A stretch of 64,000 nt of DNA from Bryum argenteum (Eukaryota > Streptophyta > Bryopsida > Bryales > Bryaceae): positions 13,495,001 through 13,559,000 of the forward strand of contig CM073325.1 in the NCBI GenBank assembly GCA_037043015.1, read 5' to 3'. The notes under the pieces are model-generated. The model saw only the letters and a list, made by a program, of their open reading frames with translations. It did no database searches and had not been told where the DNA came from. The stretch's first letter is position 1; each line of letters begins with the position of its first letter. A program made the position numbers and the translations under genes. Shown one piece after another: positions 42,091 to 54,500 of this stretch.

Positions 42091-42583
42091 GTTCCCCCAC
42101 GCGGCTAAGAAACCCTAATCAGCCAACGCGTATTCCCGAACATGCCGCTCTCACCGGGTCTGACAATTCAAAATAAGCTTACTTTTGAACGCATCTATTA
42201 TCCAACTAAATCTCTGACAATGACTGCCGCCGTCACTTTTCTTTCTCCACCTACTTAATTTATGGACGAATCTCATATTTTTAATCGTGACTACTTAATG
42301 CAATTCTGTCATACACAATATTTTAAGTATTACAATTACTGTGCTTTTGAATGATCTTGCTCACGATTAAGAGTATCGAGTGTATGTACGTTTTATTATA
42401 AGAAATTAGGTTTAATAGGTATTCAAATCGTATGCAAACACCCTACACCAATTTGTCGTATTTGAACATTTGAAACGCACCTCAGACTCTCTTTCTCTGC
42501 GCACTTGTTGATGTTGTCTTCCTCGCCTCCGTCTATCATGGCATCATCCGCTCCCCTCCCTCCCGCTGCAAACGTCATTGCCA
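42091..42583. other. AT-rich intergenic stretch
   Basis: No supported gene. Possible minus-strand coding around 42490-42580 was considered but has no clear splice partners. Confidence 0.5.
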
Positions 42584-42817
42584 TTAGGTCTGAAGGCTTA
42601 AGTCCCCAATCTGCATTCCTCCGGGTGTGGATGGAGTGGCTGAAGTCACACCGTCTTGGCTAGCAATTCGATTCGGGTTTGATGAGTCCTCTCTCTGGTT
42701 AGAGAAACATGTCTTAGATCCTACCTCTAATCTTGTCCAGTACTCTGTCCTAGTCATGGTTGTCTTATTAGACACAGACGGACGTCGAGGATGACACGAC
42801 ATGTCGGGGCGAGACAT
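42584..42817 (-). other. Short minus-strand ORF of 77 codons, doubtful
   Basis: An open frame starting MSRPDMSCHPRRPS. It is noted because a 19-base stretch in it (42758-42776) is the exact inverse of 51580-51598 in the first exon of the Mutator-like gene, so both sides of the large element carry the same short sequence facing outward. No family is recognised. It could be a truncated inverted copy of that gene's start or chance coding. Confidence 0.25.
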
Positions 42818-42939
42818 TGAGCCTCGTAATGTCTAATAGAATCTGAGAATCTTTTTTTACCCTGGATTTACCTGTCCCACGTTGCATCCTACGTGGGGTC
42901 GCCACGTAGTGTGTACCAAAGAATACGGTTCGCGATCGC

Positions 42940-43245
42940 GCTTACGTAGGGATCGACCGGGCGGTCGCGTCATCTAGACCGGCGGTCGCCTTAGCCGGAC
43001 CGGGCGGTCGCCTTCTCGACCGGCGGTCGCCTTAGCGACCGACGACGCCCGTGTCGACCGACGACGCTTCCGTCGACCGACGACGCTTCGCCCAGTCGAC
43101 CGACGATCGCCCATAAGCGACCGACGTTCGCCCCTAGGCGACCGCCGATACAGCCGATGGGCGAACGTCGCTCAGTAGGGCGACCGCCGATCCAGGTGAT
43201 GGGCGAACGTAGCTCATAGGGCGACCGGCGGTCTACCCTCTAGAA
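42940..43245. repeat. GC-rich palindromic array (GACCGNCGGTCGCC type)
   Basis: A dense run of short units such as GACCGGCGGTCGCC and GCGACCGACGATCGCCC. The unit is itself near-palindromic (GGCGACCG against CGGTCGCC). Similar arrays adjoin most copies of the AT-rich block: 43905-44080, 44550-44700, 45755-45885, 47285-47545 and 51095-51395. ORFs that run through them are not supported as coding. Confidence 0.85.
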
Positions 43246-44959
43246 ACGAAGGACATGAACTTTGAAGAGCCATAACTTTTTCATTCGGACTCTGTTTTTG
43301 ACGAAATCACTTGGGTTGGGTCCCAAATTAAGTCTAGTTTATGTAGTAAAAATTGCAGACTCATACGATTAAGTATGAAAAAATGGCATGCATTTTAGTC
43401 AAGGGAGTACTTGTTTCTTGGGTTTTTAAACATTTGGCATGTTTTACCATTGCAAGCCTATTATGTGACATCAAAAAGGTTTTTGCATGATGTGTTTTAG
43501 ACAAGTGTGATCTTTAAATGCATCCCACAATCTTTGTAGTTGGAAGTATTTTGATCCAAATAATTTTAGTATTGGCTTTGCAATGATATTTCTACGATGA
43601 AAAAAGTGAAAAAGTGGATGATTTTTGAAGAGATAGATCTCCTTCAACCATCGTTAAATTTTGAATTTATTTTTTAGAATGGGTTCCAATTACAGTGTTG
43701 TATTGGTGATAGGAACCTCGATCCATTCGAAGATATATTGAAGATAAGGTATAATTTGAGTGTAAGGGGTCTATTACTGGACTATATTAATTGTTTTGTA
43801 AACTATTTGGCAGTTTTTATCATTGCAAGACTACTATTCGAGCCATAGCGAAGTGTAAGGTGTATAGGGAAATAGAGAGGGAAAGTAGTATTTATACTTT
43901 GCTTGGACCGGCGGTCGCGTGAGCGACCGACGATCGCCCATGATCGACCGACGATCGCCCATGAGCGACCGACGTTCGCCCCTGGGCGACCGCCGATAGA
44001 GCTGAAAGGCGAACGCCGCTCAGTAGGGCGACCGCCGATCCAGGTGATGGGCGAACGTAGCTCATAGGGCGACCGGCGGTCTACCCTCTAGAAACGAAGG
44101 ACATGAACTTTGAAGAGCCATAACTTTTTCATTCGGACTCTGTTTTTGACGAAATCACTTGGGTTGGGTCCCAAATTAATCCTAGTTTATGTGGTGAAAA
44201 TTTCAGACCCATACGATTAAGTATGAAAAAATGGCATGCATTTTAGTGAAGGGAGTACTTGTTTCTTGGGTTTTTAAACATTTGGCATGTTTTACCATTG
44301 TTAGCCTATTATGTGACATCAAAATGGTTTTTGCATGATGTGTTTTAGACAAGTGTGATCTTTAGATGCATCCCACAATCTTTGTAGTTGGAAGTATTTT
44401 GATCCAGATAATTTTAGTATTGGCTTTGCAATGATATTTCTACGATGAAAAAAGTGAAAAAGTGGATGATTTTTGAAGAGATAGATCTCCTTCAACCATC
44501 GTTAAATTTTGAATTTTTATTTTAAAATGGATTCCAATTACAGAACGTTCATGGGCGATCGCGGGTTCCGCATGCGCGACCGCGGGTCCTGCATGGGCGA
44601 CCGCGGGTCCCGCATGGGCGACCGCGGGTCCCGCATGGCGATCGCCGGTCCGCTGCAATTGCAGTTTGGGGCGACCGGCAGTCTGGAAGGGCGAGTGCAC
44701 AAGAGCTCCCGCTCTTGCTCTTGGATCCTCTTTTACGCAATCCCTCAATCTCTCATATTCAAATTTGAAATTCACCGCTTCAAGCATCTTCTCCGTTCCC
44801 CCTCATTTCCCTTAAATCTCCCTTCATTTTTCATTCTCCATCTTCTTCAAATTTCATATTCTCCGCTTCTTCACATTTTCCATAATGAAATGAAAATGAT
44901 TGTCATGGTCAATTGGTCATGGCTTTTGGCCAAGACTTGGGAGCATGATAAATGAAAAA

Positions 44960-45750
44960 TGAATTTTTGAGTGCCTTGGACACTCTTCTGGTGCAAGATG
45001 GATTTAGACATGTACAAGTTTAATCTCAATTTTAAAATAAAATTCTCATTATTCTCTCTTTTACCCTCCCCTTTTTCTTCATTTTCTTTTTAAATAATTG
45101 TACTCTAGCCAATCAATGATTTTTGAGCCTCATGGTCTCCTTGATAGTAGTTGAGTTGAGGCATTTACTTCCACTCAACTACAATCAAGGAGACCATAAA
45201 AACATTATCCATTATGGATAAATTAGCATACTTTGGGGACTTTGAAGTTAGTGATCATTCTCCTTTCATCAAGTTATTGTAAAGCCAAATAGTCAATCTT
45301 GAGGGTCCACAATGTAAAGTGAGCCTAAGACAAGTAGTGTAAAGGTACCCTTATTTCAAGTTCCTATAATGTCTTAGTAGTAAATACAAGTGTTGAAAAT
45401 ATCTTGACTGTCATGATATTTAAGTTTGATTTATTCATCATAATATGGGCAAGTGATATCAAATACTTGCACGTCATTCACAAATAATGGGTTAAATATT
45501 ACTATGAGTAATTGGTTCATTAGAATGTTTGTAAATGGTTATTGTTGTCGACTTATAATATTTACCTTCATATGGTGGTCACTCAATTTTTTGCCAAATC
45601 TATAATATGTTATATATCACCCTTTAATTTGACAAGCAACTTTTTCCCTCACTTGTTACTAGGATATATGCACGAACCCCTTTCTCTTAATTGTATTAGA
45701 AGGCATTAATACTTAACCCGCCAAAATTTTCAAATGCCTCCCGCCAATGC
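44960..45750. other. AT-rich stretch without a gene
   Basis: No supported coding. A local inverted repeat exists at about 45130-45205, where CTCCTTGATAGTAGTTGAGT is answered by ACTCAACTACAATCAAGGAG. Confidence 0.55.
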
Positions 45751-45754
45751 CTCC

Positions 45755-47545
45755 CCCGACGATCGCCCATGAGCGACCGACGTTCGCCCCTAGGCGACCG
45801 CCGATACAGCCGATGGGCGAACGTCGGTCGCTAGGGCGACCGCCGATCCAGGTGATGGGCGAACGTAGCTCATAGGGCGACCGGCGGTCTACCCTCTTCG
45901 AACGAAGAACATGAACTTTGAAGAGCCATAACTTTTTCATTCGGACTCTGTTTTTGACGAAATCACTTGGGTTGGGTCCCAAATTGAGTCTAGTTTATGT
46001 GGTAAAAATTGCAGACTCATACGATTAAGTATGAAAAAATGGCATGCATTTTAGTCAAGGGAGTACTTGTTTCTTGGGTTTTTAAACATTTGGCATGTTT
46101 TACCATTGCAAGCCTATTATGTGACATCAAAAAGGTTTTTGCATGATGTGTTTTAGACAAGTGTGATCTTTAAATGCATCCCACAATCTTTGTAGTTGGA
46201 AGTATTTTGATCCAAATAATTTTAGTATTGGCTTTGCAATGATATTTCTAAGATGAAAAAAGTGAAAAAGTGGATGATTTTTGAAGAGATAGATCTCCTT
46301 CAACCATCGTTAAATTTTGAATTTTTATTTTAGAATGGATTCCAATTAGAGTGTTGTATTGGTGATAGAAACCTCGATTCATTCGAAGATATATTGAAGA
46401 TAACGTATAATTTGAGTGCTAGGGATCTAGGATTGGACTATATTAATTACTTTGTAAAATATTTGGCGGTTTTTATCATTATTGAATCATCTCTTCCCTC
46501 CTTTTATACACACACTCCAGTTCAACAAATTTAATTAATCCTAGGTATTTAATAGAAATTACTTACCTTCATCTTATAGGCCAAAACTTTTAATCATGTT
46601 TCATATAAAATACATAGGAAGTATAAATACATCTCTCCCTCTCTATTTCCCTATACACCTTACACTTCGCTATGGCTCGAATAGTAGTCTTGCAATGATA
46701 AAAACTGCCAAATAGTTTACAAAACAATTAATATAGTCCAGTAATAGACCCCTTACACTCAAATTATACCTTATCTTCAATATATCTTCGAATGAATCGA
46801 GGTTTCTATCACCAATACAACACTCTAATTGGAATCCATTCTAAAATGAAAATTCAAAATCTAACGATGGTTGAAGGAGATCTATCTCTTCAAAAATCAT
46901 CCACTTTTTCACTTTTTTCATCGTAGAAATATCATTGCAAAGCCAATACTAAAATTATCTGGATCAAAATACTTCCAACTACAAAGATTGTGGGATGCAT
47001 CTAAAGATCACACTTGTCTAAAACACATCATGCAAAAACCATTTTGATGTCACATAATAGGCTAACAATGGTAAAACATGCCAAATGTTTAAAAACCCAA
47101 GAAACAAGTACTCCCTTCACTAAAATGCATGCCATTTTTTCATACTTAATCGTATGGGTCTGAAATTTTCACCACATAAACTAGGATTAATTTGGGACCC
47201 AACCCAAGTGATTTCGTCAAAAACAGAGTCCGAATGAAAAAGTTATGGCTCTTCAAAGTTCATGTCCTTCGTTTCTAGAGGGTAGACCGCCGGTCGCCCT
47301 ATGAGCTACGTTCGCCCATCACCTGGATCGGCGGTCGCCCTAGCGACCGACGTTCGCCCATCCGCTGTATCGGCGGTCGCCCCGTCAGGAGGGGTGCGCG
47401 GAGGCTCGCGGACACTTTCTCCTTGGGTGCTTGCCCATCACGTAGACCGCCGGTCGCCCTGTCTGCGTCGTTCGCCCATCAACTGGATCGGCGGTCGCCC
47501 TAGCGACCGACGTTCATCCATCCGCTGTATTGGCGGTCGCGCGAT
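45755..47545. repeat. Large inverted repeat, arms of about 700 bp, loop of about 150 bp
   Basis: 45755-46480 is the inverse of about 46627-47380, including the GC-rich array at each outer end and the AT-rich block inside. The loop 46481-46626 is unique AT-rich sequence. Confidence 0.85.
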
Positions 47546-48325
47546 TTGGAGGTTTTGAATGAAGTTAACACCAAGTATCCTATACCATGCCAGGGTTGAA
47601 TCAAATTAACACCAAGTATTTCCTTCCATGTAAATCCAAGTTCCATGTGGCTTCTTTCATGATTTAATATATTTAATACGGTTAGAGAAAATAATAAAAC
47701 CACCTCCTCCCCCCTTTAGTATAACTTCCTCTATTACTTAGCATCCTACAAAGTCAAAGTAAATCATAACATGTAGATACGTTTCTCTTACGGGAAATTT
47801 TGTTCTTCCATAATTTTTATAAGGTCTTTTTTAGTCAACTCAAGTTTTAAAATCGTTATCCCTTTCCACAAATCTATTTTCCGTATATCATTCAATATTC
47901 TACTCATTCAAATGACTTACAAGTAAATGATGACCTATAGATGACATATCCCCACGATTTTCTAAATAACACCATCATTTCCATAGGGTCATCATTAGGT
48001 AGTCTAAGGGTTTAAATTGTCCCCTTACCCCCTTTATCTATTTTTTCTATTTTTGAAGTTTTGGTGTTTGTAAGTGCTTGTAACCAAAATCCACCCTATA
48101 GATCCTTTACTCCAACGATTTTTTTTTATAGCTCCATCATGTTCATAAGGTAGTTATTACATAGTCCAATTCTTTTTAATATATTTTTTCTCTCCATTTA
48201 ACTATTTTTTATCTATTATTTAAAGCTCTACTTACTTCGAAAATTCTATATTAATTTGGGAAAAATAGTACAGGTTGTCCTATAATATTTTTGATGGTTC
48301 CATCATTTTTATATGATCCATATTA
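47546..48325. other. AT-rich stretch without a gene
   Basis: No supported ORF. It opens with two direct copies of TTAACACCAAGTAT (47566 and 47607); otherwise I see nothing. Confidence 0.5.
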
Positions 48326-48328
48326 CCT

Positions 48329-48545
48329 ACACTAAATAGGTAGATTAGTGTTAGATACACTAATTTACATAAATAGGCTATAAGTTTTTACTATTAGTCA
48401 ATATTTGTACCCTCTACAATGGTGAAGATGGGGATCCTTACATAGTATTGGAATCGATACTCTTGGTAAAATTTTTATCCCAAAAGTAAAAACTTGTAGC
48501 ATTTGCAAATCTTATAAAAATCTAACACTAATGTACCTATTTAGT
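48329..48545. repeat. MITE-like inverted repeat
   Basis: The left arm CTACACTAAATAGGTAGATT (from about 48330) is answered by its inverse ending at 48545, over about 30 bases with one mismatch. A further match of AAGTTTTTACT inside the arms follows, so most of the ~215 bp can fold back. No coding. Confidence 0.6.
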
Positions 48546-48904
48546 GTAGTCCAAATGTTCAAATTACATTCCCCACTTTGTTTTCGTATGCATGTGCGCA
48601 CACCGCCTACTTTCACATGACTATTTAATTTTTAGAAATTCGGGAAAAATACTTTCGTTCGTCCTGTGCCCCTAAGATATATACCATATTTTTTACACAA
48701 TATGAATCACATAGGAAAGTTATCAACACCCCTTTCACTCCCTTTTTGCTTATATATTTACATATGCCCCCGTGCTTCAAACCCCGCAATTCAAATATCT
48801 ATATATATAAAAGAACACGATTACCTGCTAGCGATCCTTTGCAGGTTGCCCGACCTGATGCAGCCGGTTTTCTCTGTTTGCCCTTGGTGATCCTTCCCGG
48901 TAGT

Positions 48905-50070
48905 AGGGTGGTTTGCCCATGAGAGTATACAAAGTATGAAGAGTTTTAAAGATTTTGAAAGATTTCCGTAGGTGGTACTTGATTGTTATTAAGAATTTAT
49001 TAAATCTCATTAACATAACAAGAGTCAAAGGGACAAGGAATGTAGAACATGTAAAATGGAGCAAAGTAAGGAGTAAAGAGGAGATCAACGGAACATGGAA
49101 CAAGAACTAGGAATTGGGCACGGAGAATGGGAACAAAAACAAATAATGAGAACCATGAATGTATGATAGGAATTGGGAACAAATTATGGAAATCGGGAAC
49201 AAATGATGAAACCAAAAAGGGAAATTGGGGGATGGCCGGATGGGGGAGCCGGAATCGGGAACAAAAGATGGAAACCACGAATGGGAAATTAGAGGTTGGG
49301 GGTGATTAGTGAAGAAACAGAGAATGGGGAACCAGAATAGAACAGAGGACAGCTGGGAAGTAGGGATCCATGGAATGAAGGATAATTATCCTAAAATTCT
49401 TATAAAGCAAGGAGATACAATCAACGAGAGAATCAAGGATAGGGGTCAGTTCTTGAGGAGCACCAAATAAAAAGCTCATCCATCGGGATGAGGGGGAGAA
49501 TTTAATCAAAGACATGCATGGTCATGGCCATTATCAGTTGGTCATGTATACACGACATAAAGAGTAATTGTTCTAAAGATTTTGAAGAGTTCTCTAAATG
49601 GTATGTGGTTGTTATTAAGAGTTTATTAGATCCCAATAATAAAAATACAAGGAGTTAAATAGACAAGGAATATGGAACATAAAAATGGGAGCAAAGAAAG
49701 AGTCACTTGAGGGGAGATCAAGGGAACATCGGAGGGGAATCAGGAATCGAGATTAAAGGATAAGAATTATGAAAAGAGGATGAGAACTACTAACAAATAA
49801 TGAGAACCAAGAACGAATGATGGGAACTAGTACATACAAATGATGGAAACTAGGAACAAATGACGGAAACCAAAAAGGAAAGTTGTTGAAACACAAAAGA
49901 AATGATGAGAACGGGGAACGGGCCAAAGCATGGGTAACGTAGAAAAAGGGAACGCAGGACATGCTATAAATCTTAAAAAGTAGGAAGACCATTTACGAGG
50001 GAACCGAAGATAGGGTGTAGTTTTTGAAGAGCACCAAATAAAGTGCTTACCCATGGGACGAGGGGAACTT
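48905..50070. repeat. Diverged tandem duplication of about 580-640 bp, purine-rich
   Basis: 48905-49500 and about 49540-50070 share order and content. Both begin with a TTTTAAAGATTTTGAA-like stretch and TTGTTATTAAGA, continue through many GGGAACAAATGATG-like units, and close with GAGCACCAAATAAA and a GATGAGGGGGA-like end. No coding is supported on either strand. Confidence 0.75.
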
Positions 50071-50124
50071 ACTCACTAATTAATTGAATACTATTTTTAA
50101 TTTATTTTTTGTTCAAAGGACATC

Positions 50125-50379
50125 GGTATATAGAAGTCCTAACCTATATCCTTCGGACTAGGACATCAAAAAGGGCCGATCAATTATTATTTTTAAACAC
50201 GTAAAAAACTAAACATTTAAACTCAGGTATAAAAAGAAATACGTAAATGGAGGATTCTCAATAGGGTATAATTATTTTTTATACCTAGGTCTGAATTTTT
50301 TACATGTTTTCATAAATTTTGATCTTACCTTTTTGATGTCCGTGTCCGGAGGACACGAGTTAGGACTTGTCCCCATATA
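50125..50379. repeat. MITE-like fold-back repeat
   Basis: The left arm 50125-50220 is answered by the inverse of about 50270-50379. The matched pairs include AAGTCCTAAC with GTTAGGACTT, GACATCAAAAAGG with CCTTTTTGATGTC, and GGTATAAAAA with TTTTTATACC. No coding. Confidence 0.65.
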
Positions 50380-51541
50380 AATTCAACCACATAGGCGATC
50401 TTCGGTTGCTCAGGCGACCGCCGGTCCAGGCAAAGTATAAATACTACTCTCCCTCTCTATTTCCCTATACATCTTGGACTTCCCTATGACTCAAATAGTA
50501 GCCTTGCAATGATAAAAACTGCCAAATAGTTTACAAAACAATTAATATAGTCCAGTAATAGACCCCTTACACTCAAATTATACCTTATCTTCAATATATC
50601 TTCGAATGGATCGAGGTTCCTATCACCAATACAGCACTGTAATTGGAACCCATTCTAAAAAATAAATTCAAAATTTAACGATGGTTGAAGGAGATCTATC
50701 TCTTCAAAAATCATCCACTTTTTCACTTTTTTCATCGTAGAAATATCATTGCAAAGCCAATACTAAAATTATTTGGATCAAAATACTTCCAACTACAAAG
50801 ATTGTGGGATGCATTTAAAGATCACACTTGTCTAAAACAAATCATGCAAAAACCTTTTTGATGTCACATAATAGGCTTGCAATGGTAAAACATGCCAAAT
50901 GTTTAAAAACCCAAGAAACAAGTACTCCCTTGACTAAAATGCATGCCATTTTTTCATACTTAATCGTATGAGTCTGCAATTCTTACCACCTAAACTAGAC
51001 TTAATTTGGGACCCAACCCAAGTGATTTCGTCAAAAACAGAGTCCGAATGAAAAAGTTATGGCTCTTCAAAGTTCATGTCCTTCGTTTCTAGAGGGTAAA
51101 CCGCCGGTCGCCCTATGAGCTACGTTCGCCCATCACCTGGATCGGCGGTCGCCCCAACAGGAGGGGTCCAGATTGGCTCGCGGACACTTTGTCCTTGCCC
51201 CTAAGGTCGCCTAGAAGCGGTTGCCAGGGCGACCGCCGATCTCCATACTGGACCGCCGGTCGCCTACGCGCGGCAGCCAGGGCGATCGGCGATCGCAGCA
51301 GGCGACCGACGTTCGCCCCGGTGCGACCGTCCGTCGCCTAGCAAGGTCGCCCACCCGCGGTGCGACCGTCCGTCGCCTAGCAAGGTCGCCCACTGTGACG
51401 TGTATTTTGATTTTCCACGTCATTATCAACCCTACGCTACGTAGGAAAATAGCTTTTTACCTCAAGGTAAATCTCAACAAGTTTTTTACTATGTAATTTT
51501 TGGTACGGTCGACATTTTCGTCGACTCGACGTCTAACAGAC

Positions 51542-54500
51542 ATGTCCAATACGACAAATCAGACAGACATTCCGAAAATTGTGTCTAATAAGACAACCCT
51601 GGTCCTAGTCGAACCAGTCGACCTAGAGAGTAATTGTAAAATGTATAAGCTACGGCCTGGACAGTATCGATTGTTTGGCTTGACAGAGTCCGTTATGAAC
51701 GCCTCCACCGTCCTCCTCACTCCTCGTAGCTCTTCTACCATCTCCACAGTTGTCCCAGTTCTTGCTCGTGTCAAGGTCGAACCCGGACTGGAAGTCCGAA
51801 TCGGTATTTCTGATTCATCCGATGATGAAAGAAAAGCGTCCATCCAGTCCAATCGACTATCATCGAATCTGCCTCCCCCGTTGTCGCGCACCTCTCCTTG
51901 AGGAGTGCCCGCAACACCAAGGGCCCAAGGGGGACACCGGAGTGACGCCCGGGCCTTGGGGTGCCAAGGTGAAGGGAACCTAAGTGGGCCTAGTGTGGGA
52001 GAGGACCCCGGGCGTCGGAGACGCCTCTCACCCACGGAGACTAGGAGCCACGACGGAATGGACATGAGATTATGGAAGCTCATGTTGCCACGATTCCGGG
52101 ATGCTAAGGAGCACCTCATTTGGAGGTGTGAGCTAAAAGTTATGGGAGTTGGAAGATTGTGGGACTAAAGGGAGTGCTGTCCAGGGACAGTGCTGGACTG
52201 GGAAGCTGGCCCGGGACTCCCGAATCTTCAGAGGGGCATAACTCCCTCAATACTTGTCGGAATGAGGCAAGTAAGGTGTCTATCGGCATCTACTTGACGA
52301 GTAGATGTCGATAGAGTGGTCGCTCGTCGCGTTTGGATGCGGGACGAGGTAGATACGAGCCCTGGAAGGTTCGGGAAGTCTCCCGGGGCCTTCCAGCGGC
52401 TAAGGCATTGGGAGATTGGGTGGTCTTCCAAAACTAAGAGGTGTGAGGGTCCAGCCCTTCACCTAGGACCAGGGGCTGCCGAATCCCACAGAGTATACTA
52501 TGGGGAGGGCTGGTCTCCTCCCCACTCCCATGGTGCCTTGGTGGTGACCAAGGTGGGAGTCCCGAGTGGTGTGGCTAGTGTTGGGGCCTCACCATGGGGA
52601 CTCCCAAGCCAAGGTGAGTCCCAATGGGTGGAGCTAGTGTTGGGGCTCCACCATGGGGACTCAAAGTGCAAAATGAGGCACGGTGGGTGGAGCTAGTGTT
52701 GGGGCTTCACCACGGTGGCTCATAAGGACAAGGTGAGTCCCGGTGGGGGAGCTAGTGTTGGGGCTTCACCACGGGGACTCATATAGGCAAAATGAGGACC
52801 ATGAGTGCTACCGATGTGGGGTGGTGTCTCACCGCCGGCGTTGTGATTACTTGGTGGCCTTGGGGTCACCATGGTGGTCATGGGCGGTGGTGAGGAGACA
52901 CCACCAAGTGCGGTTAGGCCGCGTGGTATGGGAGTGCCACCAAGTTGGGCCTTGGACATAAGTGGAAGTCCGCACCTAACCATTGGCTACCTACGAAGGG
53001 GTTGAGTCCCGGTTGCATGAGTAGGAGGGATTGATAACCAAGCGGTGAGCTTGGTGGTTGGTATGGAGAGCTAACTTTGTGCATGTGGGGGATGTGCAGA
53101 GTTAGCGCTCGTGACACTTGCTAGAGTTGGGAAAAAGTTGGTGTAAGCTAAGGTGAGCTAGCAAGGGTTGCGACACCCGTCGTCTGGATTTGAATACAAT
53201 CTCAGAACCACCCCCGTTTCTCTTCCCGCGTCCAAAGTCGTAAAACCCAAAAACATTCTTTCCTCGCTCCGTAGACTAGGTAGTATGTCTCGCAACAAAA
53301 CTATACTCAAAAAAATTGATTTCCATTCCATTCGTACTCAGAGTGTCTCTTTTCTCCCACCCACTTTCAATGGTGATGTCCTATACATTCTCCCTCCTGT
53401 TCTACCAACTACTGCTGTCAAGGTAGCCAAATCTATGGAAGGGATGGACAAAAGATACGACGGCCATGTGTGGACTAGGACAATGACTACTAACATCAGT
53501 AACAACCTCGGTTTGTCTTTCCGCTACTCTAACTGTGTAGGGCATCTTCAATGCCACAATGACAAGTGCGGCTTCTTGCTACGACCTGACCGCAGAGCAC
53601 AAGTCAATGAGGTGGAGTTCGAGGGCTTTACCAAGGACCCCTTCTCGGTCGGCCACACGCCTCCTCCTTCTTCAACACTGGTCTGTAAGATCTGCAAAGA
53701 ACCTCCCGTTTGTGTTGCTCTATGCCCTTCTAAAATATTCTACGTATTCGGAGAGGAGAGTCAAGAGCGGGCGTGTGTGCATATCGGTACCCACGAACAT
53801 CCTGTTAAGGTCGGAGACTACAGATGTGCACGTAAAATAATTGATGAGTTAATAGAGGAGCACGTAGAACGTAACCCACAAGCTACCACGTCCAAAATAG
53901 TCATGGAGGCAAGCAAAGATTTACTCGGAAACCTACTTCTCCGTGAAGAAGGTGACCCTGTAACCGCCAAGCTCACCCTCCAAGAGCTAGAACCTATATT
54001 CGATCAGTGTAAAGAGCTGAACTCTCCCAGCGTGAGGAATCGTATTACCACTTTTAAGCACTTGCGCAGATACGGTGTTCTTGATGGGATCACCAAGCTT
54101 CGAGGCCTCAGCAACTGGGCTTACATCCAACGCAACCAATTCCCGGGCCAAGGAGATGAAAGTGACAAAGTGTTCATTTTCAAGATGTCTGAGGTCGGCC
54201 CCGGAAGCGGTGTTGACCTTGTTCGTCGTATGCAGCCCGGAGGCGACCTGTCCCACGCGTGGTTGATGTTCGACCACGTCAAGCGTGTCAAGAACTGGAC
54301 CACCATGGCGTGCCACGTTTATGACTCAAAAATCTGCCGCATTCTAACTATTGCTTGCTGTGATTTCCAGTCTGAAGACGGAGAAGCTCAAATCGTCTTC
54401 TGGAAGAACCTAAACCACGTCATGGGCAGGAACGGAGTGGAAGCGCCACAGTTTCAAGGGTTCATGGCCGATAGTGCGCAAGCCAACTGGAACGCTGTGC

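Larger units (their letters stand above)
42861..51481. mobile_element. Candidate large non-autonomous DNA element with palindromic GC-rich arrays
   Basis: It is flanked by TTTTTTAC on both sides (42853-42860 and 51482-51489), an 8-bp duplication candidate that is weak because it is a T-run. The ends read CCTGGATTTACC on the left and, reversed, CTTGTTGAGATTTACC on the right; both are followed inward by CCTACGT and then GC-rich arrays. Inside are five copies of an AT-rich block of about 470-680 bp: plus at 43225-43905, 44070-44540 and 45880-46480; minus at 46627-47285 and 50430-51095. No transposase ORF is present. The outer copies face each other, as do the two inner ones, which suggests a fold-back or nested element. 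Confidence 0.45.

Noticed and set aside
44509..44955. ORF of 148 codons with MGDRGSR repeats
   Set aside because: It reads through the GC-rich palindromic array and its AT-rich flank; the repeat makes the frame open.
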